A stretch of 64,000 bases of DNA from Curtobacterium sp. MCBD17_013 (GCF_003234565.1 NZ_QKTU01000009.1:56394-120393), one strand, 5' to 3'; positions 32,185 through 44,071 are shown, counted from the first letter of the stretch. Notes: generated from the sequence alone by a model not told the origin. Numbers and translations: made by a program.

Positions 32185-33450
32185 GTGCACGTCGACCATC
32201 TCCAACTGACCGACTTCCGGAACTACCGGGAGGCGGACGTCGACTTCGCACGCGGGCCGAACCTGTTCGTGGGCCGGAACGGACAGGGCAAGACCAACCT
32301 CGTCGAGTCGATCGGGTACCTGTCCACCCTCGGTTCGCACCGGGTCCCCACCGACGCCGCGCTCGTGCGACAGGGGTGCGACGCGGCGATCGTCCGGGCA
32401 CGGCTCGCCTACGAGGAGCGCACGATCCTCGCCGAGGTGCAGATCAACCGGACCGGCTCGAACCGAGCCCAGGTGAACCGGGCACCCATCAAGCCCCGGG
32501 ATCTCCCCCGCTACTGCACGAGCGTGTTGTTCGCCCCCGAGGACCTGGCCCTGGTGCGCGGCGAGCCCGCCGGCCGGCGCCGGATGCTCGACGAACTCCT
32601 CGTGCTCATCGCCCCGCGCATGCAGGGGGTGCTCGCGGACTACGACCGGACGCTCCGCCAGCGGAACACGCTCCTCAAGTCGGCGCGCGGTTCGGGTGTC
32701 AGCGGCGGGGCGATGTCGACCCTGGACGTCTGGGACGACCGCCTCGTCGCCCTCGGGTCCGAGGTGATCGCCGGCCGCGACCACCTGGTCCGACGACTCG
32801 CACCGTTCGTCACCGAGGCCTACGCGGCGGTCGCGGGTGCGGCCCACGAGGCGTCACTCGCGGGCGTCCTCAGCATCCGCGGCGGCGACCCGGAGACCGA
32901 GCAGGAGCTCGGGAGCGAGATCGAACCCGTGACGGTGGCCGCCGCGGCGGACGGGTTCCGAGCCGGCCTGGCCCGTCGGCGCCGGGACGAGTTCGACCGC
33001 GGACTGACCCTCGTCGGTCCGCACCGAGACGATGTCCTCTTCCGGCTCAACGGGTTACCGGCCCGTGGCTACGCCAGCCACGGCGAGTCGTGGTCGTTCG
33101 CACTGGCGGTCAAGCTCGCGGCCGCGGCCGTGCTCCGCGCGGAGTCGTCCCTCGGCGATCCGATCATCGTGCTCGACGACGTGTTCGCGGAACTCGACGA
33201 GACCCGCCGCGGCCGACTCGCGAACGCGGTGTCCGGGTACGAGCAGGTGCTCATCACGGCGGCCGTCCACGGTGACGTGCCGCCGGTCCTCGCCGCGCAC
33301 ACGGTGCACATCGACGCCGGGAGGATCGTGGACGCGCCGGGCGACGATGCGGCGGTCGCCGAGACGGGGACCCCGGCGACCGGATCGACGGACGGGACCG
33401 ACGGGGCGGACGCGCGCCGTTCCTCCCGTCCGGCCGCGCAGGAGGTGTGA
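32185..33450 (+). CDS. recF: DNA replication and repair protein RecF
   Basis: Encodes 421 residues of an SMC-like ATPase: HLQLTDFRNYREADVDF, Walker A GRNGQGKTNLVES, a coiled arm region, and IIVLDDVFAELDETRR (signature and Walker B). RecF loads RecA with RecO and RecR at gaps. The C-terminus carries a Thr/Gly/Asp-rich tail of about 40 residues. GTG start 23 bases after gnd. It overlaps the next gene by GTGA. Confidence 0.96.
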   Translation: MHVDHLQLTDFRNYREADVDFARGPNLFVGRNGQGKTNLVESIGYLSTLGSHRVPTDAALVRQGCDAAIVRARLAYEERTILAEVQINRTGSNRAQVNRAPIKPRDLPRYCTSVLFAPEDLALVRGEPAGRRRMLDELLVLIAPRMQGVLADYDRTLRQRNTLLKSARGSGVSGGAMSTLDVWDDRLVALGSEVIAGRDHLVRRLAPFVTEAYAAVAGAAHEASLAGVLSIRGGDPETEQELGSEIEPVTVAAAADGFRAGLARRRRDEFDRGLTLVGPHRDDVLFRLNGLPARGYASHGESWSFALAVKLAAAAVLRAESSLGDPIIVLDDVFAELDETRRGRLANAVSGYEQVLITAAVHGDVPPVLAAHTVHIDAGRIVDAPGDDAAVAETGTPATGSTDGTDGADARRSSRPAAQEV

Positions 33451-33953
33451 CGGTGCCACGACCGGACCGGCCGACCGAACCGACGCGGTTCTACCTCCAC
33501 CTGAAGGCGGTGTTCGGTGACCCCGCGAAGCGATCCGTCGACGCGCGTCGGCGTCGTCGACGCGAGGCATCCGCGGACTCGGAGCCCTACGGCGTCGGAC
33601 GCGAGCCGCGGGGGCTCGGGGACGTGGTGGGGAACCTGACGAGCGAGCTCGGGTGGACCGAGCCCCTGGCGCAGTCCGAGGTGATCGCCGCGTGGCCCCA
33701 TGTCGTCGGTGCCGAGCTCGCGGCGCACTCGGAGCCGGTGTCGATCGACGACCACGCGCTGCTCATCCGGTGTGACTCGACCGCCTGGGCCACACAACTC
33801 CGACTCATGCGCGCGCAGATCACGACGACGATCGCGGAGCGCTACCCGGAGGCGGGGGTCGAGTCGGTGCGCGTTCTCGCCCCGGACGCCCCGACCTGGA
33901 AACGCGGTCTCAGATCGGTCCAGGGGCGCGGCCCTCGCGATACCTACGGTTGA
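33447..33953 (+). CDS. DUF721 / DciA-like protein
   Basis: Encodes 168 residues with the DUF721 core LGDVVGNLTSELGWTEPLAQSEVIAAWPHVVGAELAAHSEPVSI, then LLIRCDSTAWATQLRLMRAQI. The family includes DciA, which loads replicative helicase in bacteria without DnaC; its place between recF and gyrB is constant in Actinobacteria. A basic, presumably disordered N-terminus precedes the core. It starts at GTG overlapping the recF stop. Confidence 0.88.
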   Translation: MTVPRPDRPTEPTRFYLHLKAVFGDPAKRSVDARRRRRREASADSEPYGVGREPRGLGDVVGNLTSELGWTEPLAQSEVIAAWPHVVGAELAAHSEPVSIDDHALLIRCDSTAWATQLRLMRAQITTTIAERYPEAGVESVRVLAPDAPTWKRGLRSVQGRGPRDTYG

Positions 33954-36095
<2,142 letters not shown>

Positions 36096-36188
36096 GGCAC
36101 CGCGCGCCCCGCGCGCCCCGACCACCTGCCGGCGCGACGCCCGAGCAGGACGGAACCACGGCCTCCCGGCCGATGAGAGAGGCAGCAC

Positions 36189-38819
36189 ATGGCTGACGAC
36201 AACGACAACGGCGGCGACGAGCCCGAGGTCGTGCACGGCGACGCCGGCGACATCGTGCTCTCGGGCGACCGCATCTCGCAGGTCGACCTCCAGCTCGAGA
36301 TGCAGCGGTCCTACCTCGACTACGCCATGAGCGTCATCGTCGGGCGTGCGCTCCCGGAGGTCCGTGACGGCCTCAAGCCCGTGCACCGGCGCGTCCTCTA
36401 CGCGATGTACGACGGCGGGTACCGCCCGGACCGCGCCTTCTCCAAGTGCTCGCGCGTGGTCGGCGACGTCATGGGGCAGTTCCACCCGCACGGCGACTCC
36501 GCCATCTACGACGCCCTCGTCCGCCTGGTGCAGCCGTGGAGCCTCCGGTACCCGCTCGCGCTCGGCCAGGGCAACTTCGGGTCCCCCGGCAACGACGGTG
36601 CCGCCGCCCCGCGGTACACCGAGACGAAGATGGCTCCGCTCGCGCTCGAGATGGTGCGGGACATCGAGGAAGACACCGTCGACTTCCAGGACAACTACGA
36701 CGGCCGCACACAGGAACCGTCGATCCTGCCGTCGCGCTTCCCGAACCTGCTCGTCAACGGGTCGGTCGGCATCGCGGTCGGCATGGCCACGAACATCCCG
36801 CCGCACAACCTGCGTGAGGTCGCCGAGGGCGCGAAGTGGGCGCTCGAACACCCGGACGCGACGCGTGAGGAGCTCCTCGAGGCGCTCATGCAGCGGATCA
36901 AGGGCCCGGACTTCCCGACCGGCGCCCAGATCCTCGGTGTGCGCGGGATCCAGGACGCCTACCGCACGGGCCGTGGTTCGATCACCATGCGCGCGGTCGT
37001 CAACGTCGAGGAGATCCAGGGTCGGAACTGCCTCGTCGTGACCGAGCTGCCGTACCAGGTGAACCCGGACAACCTCGCGGTCAAGATCGCGGAGCTCGTC
37101 AAGGACGGCCGCCTAGCGGGCATCGCGGACATCCGCGACGAGACCTCCGGCCGCACGGGACAGCGCCTCGTGATCGTCCTCAAGCGCGACGCGGTCGCCA
37201 AGGTCGTGCTCAACAACCTGTACAAGCACACGCAGCTGCAGGAGAACTTCGGCGCGAACATGCTCGCGATCGTCGACGGTGTCCCGCGCACGCTCGCGCT
37301 CGACGGCTTCATCTCGGCGTGGGTCGACCACCAGGTCGAGGTCATCGTCCGGCGGACCCGCTTCCGGCTCCGCAAGGCAGAGGAGCGGGCGCACATCCTC
37401 CGCGGGTACCTCGCCGCCCTCGACGCGCTCGACGAGGTCATCGCGCTCATCCGCCGGTCGCCGACGGTCGAGGAGGCCCGGGACGGCCTCATGGCGCTGC
37501 TGTCGGTCGACGAGGTCCAGGCACGCGCGATCCTCGACCTGCAGCTCCGTCGTCTCGCCGCCCTCGAGCGACAGCGGATCCACGAGGAGGCCGAGGAGCT
37601 CGAGCGCCTCATCGCGGACTACCAGGACATCCTCGCGCGTCCCGAGCGCCAGCGCGTGATCATCGGCGAGGAGCTCGACGAGATCGTCGCCAAGTTCGGC
37701 GACGATCGCCGCACCGAGGTGATGTTCGGGTTCGACGGCGACATGAGCGTCGAGGACCTCATCCCCGAGGAGGAGATGGTCGTCACCATCACGCGTGGTG
37801 GCTACGTCAAGCGCACACGCAGCGACAACTACCGGTCCCAGCACCGCGGCGGCAAGGGCGTCAAGGGCGCCCAGCTCCGAGCGGACGACGTCGTGGACCA
37901 CTTCTTCGTCACGACGACGCACCACTGGCTGCTGTTCCTGACCGACAAGGGTCGCGTCTACCGCGCCAAGGCGTACGAACTCCAGGAGGCCGGGCGCGAC
38001 GCCAAGGGCCAGCACGTCGCCAACCTGCTCGCCATGCAGCCGGACGAGCAGATCTCGCAGGTCCTCGACATCCGCGACTACGAGGCAGCCCAGTACCTCG
38101 TGTTGGCGACCCGCGACGGCCTGGTCAAGAAGACCGCGCTCACCGAGTACGACACGAACCGCACCGGCGGGATCATCGCGATCAACCTCCGCGAGGGTGA
38201 CGCACTCGTCTCCGCACTCCTGGTGGACGAGTCCGACGACCTCCTCCTGGTCTCGCGGCACGGCATGTCGCTCCGGTTCACCGCGACGAACGACGCCCTG
38301 CGTCCGATGGGCCGCTCGACGTCCGGCGTCAAGGGCATGACCTTCCGTGGGGACGACTCGCTGCTGTCCGCGTCGGTCGCGCACGACGAGGGATTCGTGT
38401 TCGTGATGACGGAGGGCGGCTACGCCAAGCGCACCGCCGTGGACCAGTACCGCGTGCAGGGGCGCGGTGGTCTCGGCATCAAGGTGGCCAAGCTCGCGGT
38501 CGACCGGGGTGACCTGGTCGGCGGTCTCATCGTCAGCGGGGACGACGAAGTGCTCGTCGTGCTGGCTTCCGGCAAGGTGGTAAGGTCTGCCGTGGCCGAG
38601 GTCCCTGCCAAGGGGCGCGACACCATGGGCGTCGTGTTCGCACGCTTCGCCGACGACGACCGGATCATCGCAGTGGCCCGGAACAGTGAACGGAACCTGG
38701 ACGACCAGGCCGACGCCGAGATCGAACCCGCGGGCCCGGTCGAAGCAGTGAGCCCCGCCGAGGCAACGGACGAGCCCGCCGACCCGCAGGCCGGAGAGGA
38801 CCAGCCAACGAATGAGTAG
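36189..38819 (+). CDS. gyrA: DNA gyrase subunit A
   Basis: Encodes 876 residues: breakage-reunion domain with the quinolone pocket [15 protein letters not shown] (serine and aspartate of the susceptible form), the catalytic tyrosine in [10 protein letters not shown], and the C-terminal beta-pinwheel with the GyrA box [10 protein letters not shown]. It cuts and reseals DNA during supercoiling. The acidic Ala/Glu/Pro tail is usual. Ends inside the start of the DUF3566 gene (8-base overlap). Confidence 0.98.
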   Translation: MADDNDNGGDEPEVVHGDAGDIVLSGDRISQVDLQLEMQRSYLDYAMSVIVGRALPEVRDGLKPVHRRVLYAMYDGGYRPDRAFSKCSRVVGDVMGQFHPHGDSAIYDALVRLVQPWSLRYPLALGQGNFGSPGNDGAAAPRYTETKMAPLALEMVRDIEEDTVDFQDNYDGRTQEPSILPSRFPNLLVNGSVGIAVGMATNIPPHNLREVAEGAKWALEHPDATREELLEALMQRIKGPDFPTGAQILGVRGIQDAYRTGRGSITMRAVVNVEEIQGRNCLVVTELPYQVNPDNLAVKIAELVKDGRLAGIADIRDETSGRTGQRLVIVLKRDAVAKVVLNNLYKHTQLQENFGANMLAIVDGVPRTLALDGFISAWVDHQVEVIVRRTRFRLRKAEERAHILRGYLAALDALDEVIALIRRSPTVEEARDGLMALLSVDEVQARAILDLQLRRLAALERQRIHEEAEELERLIADYQDILARPERQRVIIGEELDEIVAKFGDDRRTEVMFGFDGDMSVEDLIPEEEMVVTITRGGYVKRTRSDNYRSQHRGGKGVKGAQLRADDVVDHFFVTTTHHWLLFLTDKGRVYRAKAYELQEAGRDAKGQHVANLLAMQPDEQISQVLDIRDYEAAQYLVLATRDGLVKKTALTEYDTNRTGGIIAINLREGDALVSALLVDESDDLLLVSRHGMSLRFTATNDALRPMGRSTSGVKGMTFRGDDSLLSASVAHDEGFVFVMTEGGYAKRTAVDQYRVQGRGGLGIKVAKLAVDRGDLVGGLIVSGDDEVLVVLASGKVVRSAVAEVPAKGRDTMGVVFARFADDDRIIAVARNSERNLDDQADAEIEPAGPVEAVSPAEATDEPADPQAGEDQPTNE

Positions 38820-39219
38820 TGTCGCCGAGAAGCTCCAGCGCAAGACGAAGCGACCCGTCGGCACCAAGCAGGTTCGGCTGCGCCTGGTGTACCTCGACTT
38901 CTGGTCGTGCGTGAAGCTGTCGTTCCTCATCGCGCTGGCCGGCAGCATCGTGATCGTCGTGGCGACCATGCTCGTCTGGATCATCCTGAACCAGACGGGT
39001 GTGTTCACCCAGATCGACAAGCTGCTGCAGGACGTGACGGGCAAGAACAACTACTCGATCATGGACCAGTTCTCGCTGGGCCAGGTCATGGGGTTCTCGA
39101 TCGTCGTCGGGATCCTCAACGTGGTCGTCGGCACGGTGCTCGGCGCGATCGTGAGCGTGCTGTACAACCTCAGCGTGCGGATCACCGGTGGTCTGCTCGT
39201 CGGGTTCACCAACAACTGA
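38812..39219 (+). CDS. DUF3566 membrane protein
   Basis: Encodes 135 residues: basic N-terminus ([19 protein letters not shown]), two membrane segments (about 35-57 and 88-112) and the helical [10 protein letters not shown] between them, as in the actinobacterial DUF3566 family that always follows gyrA. Function unknown; it may be membrane partner of the replication region. Overlaps gyrA, so expression is coupled. Confidence 0.9.
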   Translation: MSSVAEKLQRKTKRPVGTKQVRLRLVYLDFWSCVKLSFLIALAGSIVIVVATMLVWIILNQTGVFTQIDKLLQDVTGKNNYSIMDQFSLGQVMGFSIVVGILNVVVGTVLGAIVSVLYNLSVRITGGLLVGFTNN

Positions 39220-39293
39220 CCCCGATCACCGGTCTGGAGGCCCCACCCGATTCGCGCCCGCGGCGCGCGTCATGTAGGCTTTCATCCGGTCTC

Positions 39294-39367
39294 GGGGCTA
39301 TAGCTCAGGCGGTTAGAGCGCTTCGCTGATAACGAAGAGGTCCTAGGTTCAAGTCCTAGTAGCCCCA
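39294..39367 (+). tRNA. tRNA-Ile (GAT anticodon)
   Basis: A 74-base cloverleaf: acceptor GGGGCTA/TAGCCCC, D arm with AGCTCAGGCGGTTAGAGC, anticodon GAT at 39328-39330 in loop CTGATAA, and TPsiC arm GGTTCAAGTCC. CCA is not encoded. The gyrA-DUF3566-tRNA-Ile-tRNA-Ala order is common in the phylum. Confidence 0.97.
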
Positions 39368-39452
39368 CTCCGACGGTTCGCCGTCATCGTGACTGCACCA
39401 CCGAGCCCGTATGACCCGTCGGCTGCTCCTCCGGTAGCATGGCCGACCATCC

Positions 39453-39528
39453 GGGGCCTTAGCTCAATTGGCAGAGCACCGCCTTTGCAAGGCGGGGGTT
39501 AGGGGTTCGATTCCCCTAGGCTCCACCA
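39453..39528 (+). tRNA. tRNA-Ala (TGC anticodon)
   Basis: A 76-base cloverleaf including an encoded CCA: acceptor GGGGCCT/AGGCTCC, anticodon TGC at 39486-39488 in loop TTTGCAA, TPsiC arm with GGTTCGATTCC. It lies 85 bases behind tRNA-Ile. Confidence 0.97.
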
Positions 39529-39535
39529 GCTGTCT

Positions 39536-39567
39536 GGGCTGCTCGGCGCTTCGCGCCTTCGCAGCCC
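39536..39567 (+). terminator. Nested hairpin behind tRNA-Ala
   Basis: GGGCTGC (39536-39542) pairs with GCAGCCC (39561-39567), with an inner GGCGC-TTC-GCGCC stem. It lies 8 bases after the tRNA and probably ends its transcript. Confidence 0.6.
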
Positions 39568-39799
39568 GCTGGTTCAGTGCTCATGCGCGCCGCCGCCCCT
39601 GCGGCGCGACGTCGCGGGGGCGTGCCTGAGCGCTCGGCGCGCGGCGCCGGCGCAGTGCCTTCGGTCCGGGCGTCCCTTCCGGTCCTCCTCTTGCGCGAGA
39701 TCGCAGGAGATGCCGCTTCGGACCGCGCCGGAACGACATCTGCTGCGATCTCGGCGGAGGGCTGCCGGCGACGCCGGGTGAGATGGCCCTCCCGGCATG

Positions 39800-39835
39800 A
39801 CGAACGGCCCGCGCCGAGTGGCACGGGCCGTTCGT
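39800..39835 (-). terminator. Terminator of the 39.85-kb gene
   Basis: ACGAACGGCCCG (39800-39811) and CGGGCCGTTCGT (39824-39835) form a perfect 12-base stem with a 12-base loop, 14 bases beyond the stop of the leftward gene. Confidence 0.7.
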
Positions 39836-39849
39836 GTGGTGCGATCCGA

Positions 39850-40440
39850 TCAGGCGGCGGGCTTGTCCGCCGCGTCCGCGTCGTCGGCGACCCACAGGTC
39901 GTCGTCGGCACGGAGGGTCTGGTACGCCGCGTACGCGGCTCCGATGACGGCGACGGCACCGACGACGATGAGCGCGACGCCGCCGAAGCCGAGTCCGCTC
40001 TTCTGCTTCGGGGCGGCCTTGACCACCGTCTTGGCGGCCTTGCGGCCCTTCTTCGAGGCCTTGGCCGCCTTCTTGGTGGCGTCGGCGACGATCTTGCGCA
40101 CCTTCGGGTCCTTGGCCAGGTCCACGACGCTCATCGCGGACCCGAGGGTCGACACGAGGCTCGGGACGACCTCGGAGGTCAACCGGGTCTTGGTGGCGGT
40201 CGCCGCGGACGTCGCCGCGTGCACGCCGGTGGCGACGGCGGGCTTGACCCCGTTGTCGATGGCGTCCTTGACGCGGGGGGCGAGGTCGTTGCGAGCGGCG
40301 TCGGCAGCGTGCAGTCGGGCCTCGGCCAGGATGGCGTTCGCGTGCTCGAGGACCTTGCGCTGCTCGCCGAGGAGGGTGGTCGTCTGACCCTTGAGCTTCT
40401 TGATCTGCTTTTTGCGCTTGCGGGAGAGTTCCATGGTCAT
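39850..40440 (-). CDS. Lys/Ala-rich membrane-anchored protein of unknown function
   Basis: Encodes 196 residues. The N-terminus is strongly basic (MTMELSRKRKKQIKKLKGQ), followed by a long helical, probably coiled stretch (about 20-150; LLGEQRKVLEHANAILAEA, then KKAAKASKKGRKAAKTVVK), one membrane segment (GFGGVALIVVGAVAVIGAAY) and an acidic tail (DDDLWVADDADAADKPAA). I do not recognise the family; the histone-like Lys/Ala run just before the membrane could bind nucleic acid or teichoic acid. GGAGG six bases before the ATG supports the start. Divergent from the cyclophilin gene. Confidence 0.75.
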   Translation of the reverse strand: MTMELSRKRKKQIKKLKGQTTTLLGEQRKVLEHANAILAEARLHAADAARNDLAPRVKDAIDNGVKPAVATGVHAATSAATATKTRLTSEVVPSLVSTLGSAMSVVDLAKDPKVRKIVADATKKAAKASKKGRKAAKTVVKAAPKQKSGLGFGGVALIVVGAVAVIGAAYAAYQTLRADDDLWVADDADAADKPAA

Positions 40441-40561
40441 GAGCTACCTCCATCGGATCGGGCGGTGAGATGCCCATCCTGCCACCGGAGACCCTGGCAG
40501 GTCACGGTGCCTCGTCTGGAAGTACCATGAACGACCCGGGAGCGCATGCGAGAATGGCAAC

Positions 40562-41116
40562 ATGTCTTCGCACACCGCTGTTGCAACCATCCACACCAAC
40601 CTCGGCGACATCCGCGTCAACCTCTTCGGCAACCACGCACCCAAGACGGTCGCGAACTTCGTCGGACTCGCCACGGGCACGCAGGAGTGGACGCACCCGG
40701 GTACCGGCAAGGTGTCGACGGACAAGCTGTACGACGGCGTCGTGTTCCACCGCATCATCAAGGACTTCATGATCCAGGGCGGTGACCCGCTCGGCCAGGG
40801 CATCGGCGGCCCAGGCTACCGCTTCGACGACGAGATCCACCCGGAGCTCACGTTCCAGCAGCCGTACATCCTGGCGATGGCGAACGCCGGCACCCAGGGT
40901 GGCCGCGGCACCAACGGCTCGCAGTTCTTCATCACGACCGTCGCCACCCCGTGGCTGCAGGGCAAGCACACGATCTTCGGTGAGGTCGCCGACGACGAGT
41001 CGCGCGCGGTCGTCGACGCGATCGAGGCCGTGCCCACCGACGGCCGCGACAAGCCGCGTGAGGACGTCGTCATCCAGAGCATCGACGTGACCGACTCCGC
41101 TGGCGCCGGGGCGTAG
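40562..41116 (+). CDS. Peptidyl-prolyl cis-trans isomerase (cyclophilin type)
   Basis: Encodes 184 residues of a cytoplasmic cyclophilin: VATIHTNLGDIRVNLFG, VVFHRIIKDFMIQGGDPLG with catalytic Arg and Gln, LAMANAGTQGGRGTNGSQFFIT and the WLQGKHTIFGEV segment. It speeds proline isomerisation. A cyclophilin upstream of a rhomboid protease is a constant pair near actinobacterial origins; its TAG overlaps the next GTG by one base. Confidence 0.95.
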   Translation: MSSHTAVATIHTNLGDIRVNLFGNHAPKTVANFVGLATGTQEWTHPGTGKVSTDKLYDGVVFHRIIKDFMIQGGDPLGQGIGGPGYRFDDEIHPELTFQQPYILAMANAGTQGGRGTNGSQFFITTVATPWLQGKHTIFGEVADDESRAVVDAIEAVPTDGRDKPREDVVIQSIDVTDSAGAGA

Positions 41117-41970
41117 TGACCGACTTCTCCCAAGACCGAGCGAACTTCTGCTACCGGCACCCGGACCGGCAGAGCTTCATCCTGTGTCAGCGTTGCGGGC
41201 GGACGATCTGCACCGAGTGCCAGACACCGGCCGCCGTCGGGGTGCACTGCCCCGAGTGCGTGCGTGAGCAGCGCGCGCAGTTCTCGTCGAACCGCCGGAC
41301 CGTCGGCCCGAGCACCTTCACGGTGGCACGGCGTCGCTTCGGCATGATCGACCAGAAAGCGACGACGGTCATCGTCGTCGTCAGCGTCGCCATCTGGCTG
41401 CTGCAGATGCTGACCGGCGGGACGAACGGGCCGGTCACCGCCGCGCTGGACTACAACCCGTACTGGCTGCCGACGCAGCCGTGGCGGTTGATCACGACGA
41501 TGTTCGTGCACGGCAGCTTCCTGCACATCCTGTTCAACATGTGGGCCGTGTGGATCTTCGGCCGCATGCTCGAGCAGATGCTCGGGACCTGGCGGTTCGT
41601 GGCGCTGTACTTCATCAGCGGTCTCGTCGGTTCGGTGGCGGTGACGGTGCTGGCGCCGCAGACCACGGTGATCGGCGCCTCCGGGGCGATCTTCGGGCTG
41701 TTCGCGGTGTTCTTCGTGCTCCAGCGGAGTCTCGGTGGCAACGCGGTCCAGATCCTGGTCATCATCGGGCTCAACCTGGTGATCGGGTTCCTGGTCGCCG
41801 GCGTCGCATGGCAGGCGCACGTCGGCGGCGTCGTCGCGGGGTTCGTGACGGGCTTCATCTTCACCCGGACCCGCAGTGTCCGACGGCGTGGGCTCCAGAT
41901 CACCCTGCTCGTCGCCGAGGCCGTCGTCGCGGTCGCCATCGCCGCAGCGGCCTACGCCGTGTACACGTGA
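41116..41970 (+). CDS. Rhomboid family intramembrane serine protease
   Basis: Encodes 284 residues. An N-terminal zinc-binding segment CYRHPDRQ, LCQRCGRTICTECQ and CPECV (B-box-like, residues 12-58) is followed by six or seven membrane segments with the rhomboid HGSFLHILFNMWAVW, the serine motif GASGAIFGLF and the histidine in AHVGGVVAGF, which form the catalytic dyad. It cleaves membrane helices; substrates are unknown. It starts at a GTG overlapping the cyclophilin stop. Confidence 0.93.
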   Translation: MTDFSQDRANFCYRHPDRQSFILCQRCGRTICTECQTPAAVGVHCPECVREQRAQFSSNRRTVGPSTFTVARRRFGMIDQKATTVIVVVSVAIWLLQMLTGGTNGPVTAALDYNPYWLPTQPWRLITTMFVHGSFLHILFNMWAVWIFGRMLEQMLGTWRFVALYFISGLVGSVAVTVLAPQTTVIGASGAIFGLFAVFFVLQRSLGGNAVQILVIIGLNLVIGFLVAGVAWQAHVGGVVAGFVTGFIFTRTRSVRRRGLQITLLVAEAVVAVAIAAAAYAVYT

Positions 41971-41995
41971 GCACCGTCGGGAGGCCCGACACACG

Positions 41996-42027
41996 AAGGC
42001 CCGCGGACCGTCCGGTCCGCGGGCCTT
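41996..42027 (+). terminator. Terminator behind the rhomboid gene
   Basis: AAGGCCCGCGGACC (41996-42009) and GGTCCGCGGGCCTT (42014-42027) form a perfect 14-base stem with a 4-base loop, followed by CCGTCTCC. Confidence 0.85.
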
Positions 42028-42054
42028 CCGTCTCCCCCCGAAGAGGGGGATGAG

Positions 42055-42085
42055 TTATCCACAGCCATGTCCACATTGGGGATAA
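42055..42085. promoter_or_regulatory. DnaA-box cluster between rhomboid and crgA
   Basis: TTATCCACA (42055-42063, perfect), ATGTCCACA (42068-42076, near match) and TGGGGATAA (42077-42085, reverse of TTATCCCCA). The segment TCCACATTGGGGATAA at 42070-42085 repeats, with one change, the sequence at 27859-27874 before dnaA. It lies between two converging genes, so it is not a promoter; a DnaA-titrating or clock site is more likely. Confidence 0.55.
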
Positions 42086-42144
42086 TCACAGCTGTGTAAG
42101 TCCACTAGGCTCCGCCGTCACCCGGCGGACAGATCGTGTTCGCC

Positions 42145-42399
42145 TCAGCGCCACTTCGTCGTCATGAGGAACCCGATGAACATGATCCCGAAGCCGATCA
42201 GGATGTTGAGCGACCCGAGCGTCGGCACGGGCAGCGTTCCCTGCGAGACGTAGAACACGATGACCCAGGCGAGGCCGACGAGCATGAAGCCGAACATGAC
42301 CGGCTTGAACCACACCGGGTTCGGTGCACCGCCGGCAGTGTCGACCGAGTCGGCTCGGGCCTGCCGGGCGGGCTTCGTACGGTCCTTCTGCTTGGCCAT
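42145..42399 (-). CDS. crgA: Cell division protein CrgA
   Basis: Encodes 84 residues: MAKQKDRTKPARQARADS, then two membrane segments (VMFGFMLVGLAWVIVFYVS and LNILIGFGIMFIGFLMTTKW) with a short outside loop. This is the full CrgA pattern. CrgA bridges FtsZ/FtsI and peptidoglycan enzymes and restrains septation. It converges with the rhomboid gene and is divergent from the sortase gene, as in Mycobacterium (Rv0011c). Confidence 0.93.
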   Translation of the reverse strand: MAKQKDRTKPARQARADSVDTAGGAPNPVWFKPVMFGFMLVGLAWVIVFYVSQGTLPVPTLGSLNILIGFGIMFIGFLMTTKWR

Positions 42400-42471
42400 G
42401 GCCGGTATCCTACCGTCAACACATCTGCCACCCGCTCGGGTGGGTGGGCTGTCGGACGGGGGACGAACCAC

Positions 42472-43254
42472 ATGACCGTGACCGAGGTGCCCGTCGAGGG
42501 CGACGCTCATGCCCCGTCCCCGGACACGGGGGGCCGTCGTCGACGCCGAGGCCACGTGACCGTCCTCGGTGTCCTGGGCGACCTGCTCATCACGGCGGGT
42601 GTGCTCGTCCTCCTGTTCATCGCCTGGCAGCAGTGGTTCAACGACCTGGTCGTCGCCAAGCAGCACGAACACCAGGCCCAGCAGTTCAGCAAGTCGCTCG
42701 GCGCGATCTCGACGCCAGCGCCCACCCCCACGCAGGGGTACGGTCCGCCGAAGGTCAGCGCGCAGCCCGGCAACACCAAGGTGTTCGGCGTCATGTACGT
42801 GCCCCGGTTCGGTGCGACCTACGCCGTCCCCATGGCCGGCGGCACGACCACGGCGGGCACACTCGACACGATCGGCATCGGGCACTACGACCACACCCAG
42901 ATGCCCGGTCAGGTCGGGAACTTCGCCGTCGCCGGTCACCGCACGACGCACGGCGCCCCGTTCAACCAGATCGCGAACCTCCAGGTCGGCGACAAGATCT
43001 ACCTCGAGACCGCGGACGGCTTCTACACCTACACGTTCCGCAACCTGGAGTACGTGCCGCCGACGCAGGTGACGGTCCTCGACCAGGACCCCGACGACGT
43101 CGGCGTCGCGACGAAGGACCGGATCATGACGATGACGAGCTGCAACCCGATGTACTCGGCGCAGGAGCGCATCGTCGCCTTCAGTGTGTTCGATTCGTGG
43201 CAGCCACGGTCCGCGGGAGCGCCGACGGCCATCGCGTCCGAGGTCAAGGGTTAG
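42472..43254 (+). CDS. Class E sortase
   Basis: Encodes 260 residues: a basic cytoplasmic head (GGRRRRRGH), one membrane anchor (VLGVLGDLLITAGVLVLLFI), a spacer and the sortase barrel with NFAVAGHRTTHGAPF (catalytic His) and MTMTSCNPMYSAQERIVAF (catalytic Cys and Arg). Class E sortases join LAxTG-type proteins to the wall in high-GC Gram-positives. No substrate gene is next to it. GGGGGA precedes the ATG. Confidence 0.92.
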   Translation: MTVTEVPVEGDAHAPSPDTGGRRRRRGHVTVLGVLGDLLITAGVLVLLFIAWQQWFNDLVVAKQHEHQAQQFSKSLGAISTPAPTPTQGYGPPKVSAQPGNTKVFGVMYVPRFGATYAVPMAGGTTTAGTLDTIGIGHYDHTQMPGQVGNFAVAGHRTTHGAPFNQIANLQVGDKIYLETADGFYTYTFRNLEYVPPTQVTVLDQDPDDVGVATKDRIMTMTSCNPMYSAQERIVAFSVFDSWQPRSAGAPTAIASEVKG

Positions 43255-43262
43255 GAGACCAC

Positions 43263-43424
43263 ATGTACGGTGCGCTCTGGCGGGTCCTGCCCGGTCCGGT
43301 GTGGGTACGGATCGTCGAGGTCCTGGTCCTCGTCGCGATCGTCCTCGCCGTCCTCGACCTGTGGGTGTTCCCCTGGGTGCAGGAGCTGATCCCCACCCCC
43401 GACGTGACGGTCGGCCACCGATGA
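43263..43424 (+). CDS. Small single-pass membrane protein
   Basis: Encodes 53 residues: MYGALWRVLPGPVWVRIVEV, then a hydrophobic helix VLVAIVLAVLDLWVFPWV and a short polar end. It follows the sortase by 8 bases (TTAGGAGACCAC gives a ribosome site) and overlaps the next ATG by four bases, so it is almost certainly translated. Similar tiny proteins sit at this place in related genomes; function unknown. Confidence 0.8.
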   Translation: MYGALWRVLPGPVWVRIVEVLVLVAIVLAVLDLWVFPWVQELIPTPDVTVGHR

Positions 43425-44071
43425 GCCGGATCCTGGTCGTGGACAACTACGACAGCTTCGTCTACACGCTCAACGGCTACGTGCAACAGCTCGGTGCCGA
43501 GACCGACGTGGTCCGCAACGACGCGATCGATGCGGACGCCATCGCCGACCGCATCGCCGAGTACGACGGCGTCCTGCTGTCGCCGGGGCCCGGCGCTCCC
43601 GCCGCTGCCGGCGTCTCGATCCCCGCCGTGCATGCTGCGATCGGCGCCGACGTGCCGTTGCTCGGGGTGTGCCTCGGACACCAGGCCATCGCGGAGGCGC
43701 TCGGGGCCACGGTGACCCACGCCGAGGAACTCATGCACGGCAAGACGTCGAGCGTGATGCACGACGACAGCCCGCTGTTCGTCGGCGTTCCGCAGCCGTT
43801 CACGGCGACCCGGTACCACTCGCTCGCGGTGGTCGACGGCACGGTGCCCGACGAACTCGAGGTCACCGCGCGGACGACCGGGGGTGTGATCATGGGGGTC
43901 CAGCACCGGGACGCTCCGGTGTTCGGCGTGCAGTTCCACCCGGAGTCCGTCCTGACCGAGGGCGGGTACCGCATGGTGGGGAACTGGCTCGAGCTGACCG
44001 GGCTCGCGGGTGCCGCCACGGCCGCGGACGGACTCGGTCCGCTCATCACGTCGCCCTCGACGGACCGCTGA
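43421..44071 (+). CDS. trpG: Anthranilate/aminodeoxychorismate synthase glutamine amidotransferase
   Basis: Encodes 216 residues of a class I glutamine amidotransferase: RILVVDNYDSFVYTLNGYV, LLSPGPGAPAAAG, nucleophile cysteine in GVCLGHQAIAEALG and the His-Glu pair in VFGVQFHPESVLT. It supplies ammonia for anthranilate or for 4-amino-4-deoxychorismate (folate); sequence alone does not decide, and no trpE or pabB is adjacent. The placement next to pknB matches mycobacterial trpG. The stop lies inside the first copy of the downstream tandem repeat. Confidence 0.9.
   Translation: MSRILVVDNYDSFVYTLNGYVQQLGAETDVVRNDAIDADAIADRIAEYDGVLLSPGPGAPAAAGVSIPAVHAAIGADVPLLGVCLGHQAIAEALGATVTHAEELMHGKTSSVMHDDSPLFVGVPQPFTATRYHSLAVVDGTVPDELEVTARTTGGVIMGVQHRDAPVFGVQFHPESVLTEGGYRMVGNWLELTGLAGAATAADGLGPLITSPSTDR

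Larger units (their letters stand above)
39529..39849. other. Gap between tRNA-Ala and the next gene
   Basis: No gene. A nested hairpin at 39536-39567 and a 12-base inverted repeat at 39800-39835 suggest terminators for the tRNAs and for the opposing gene. The rest is GC-rich sequence without clear signal. Confidence 0.5.
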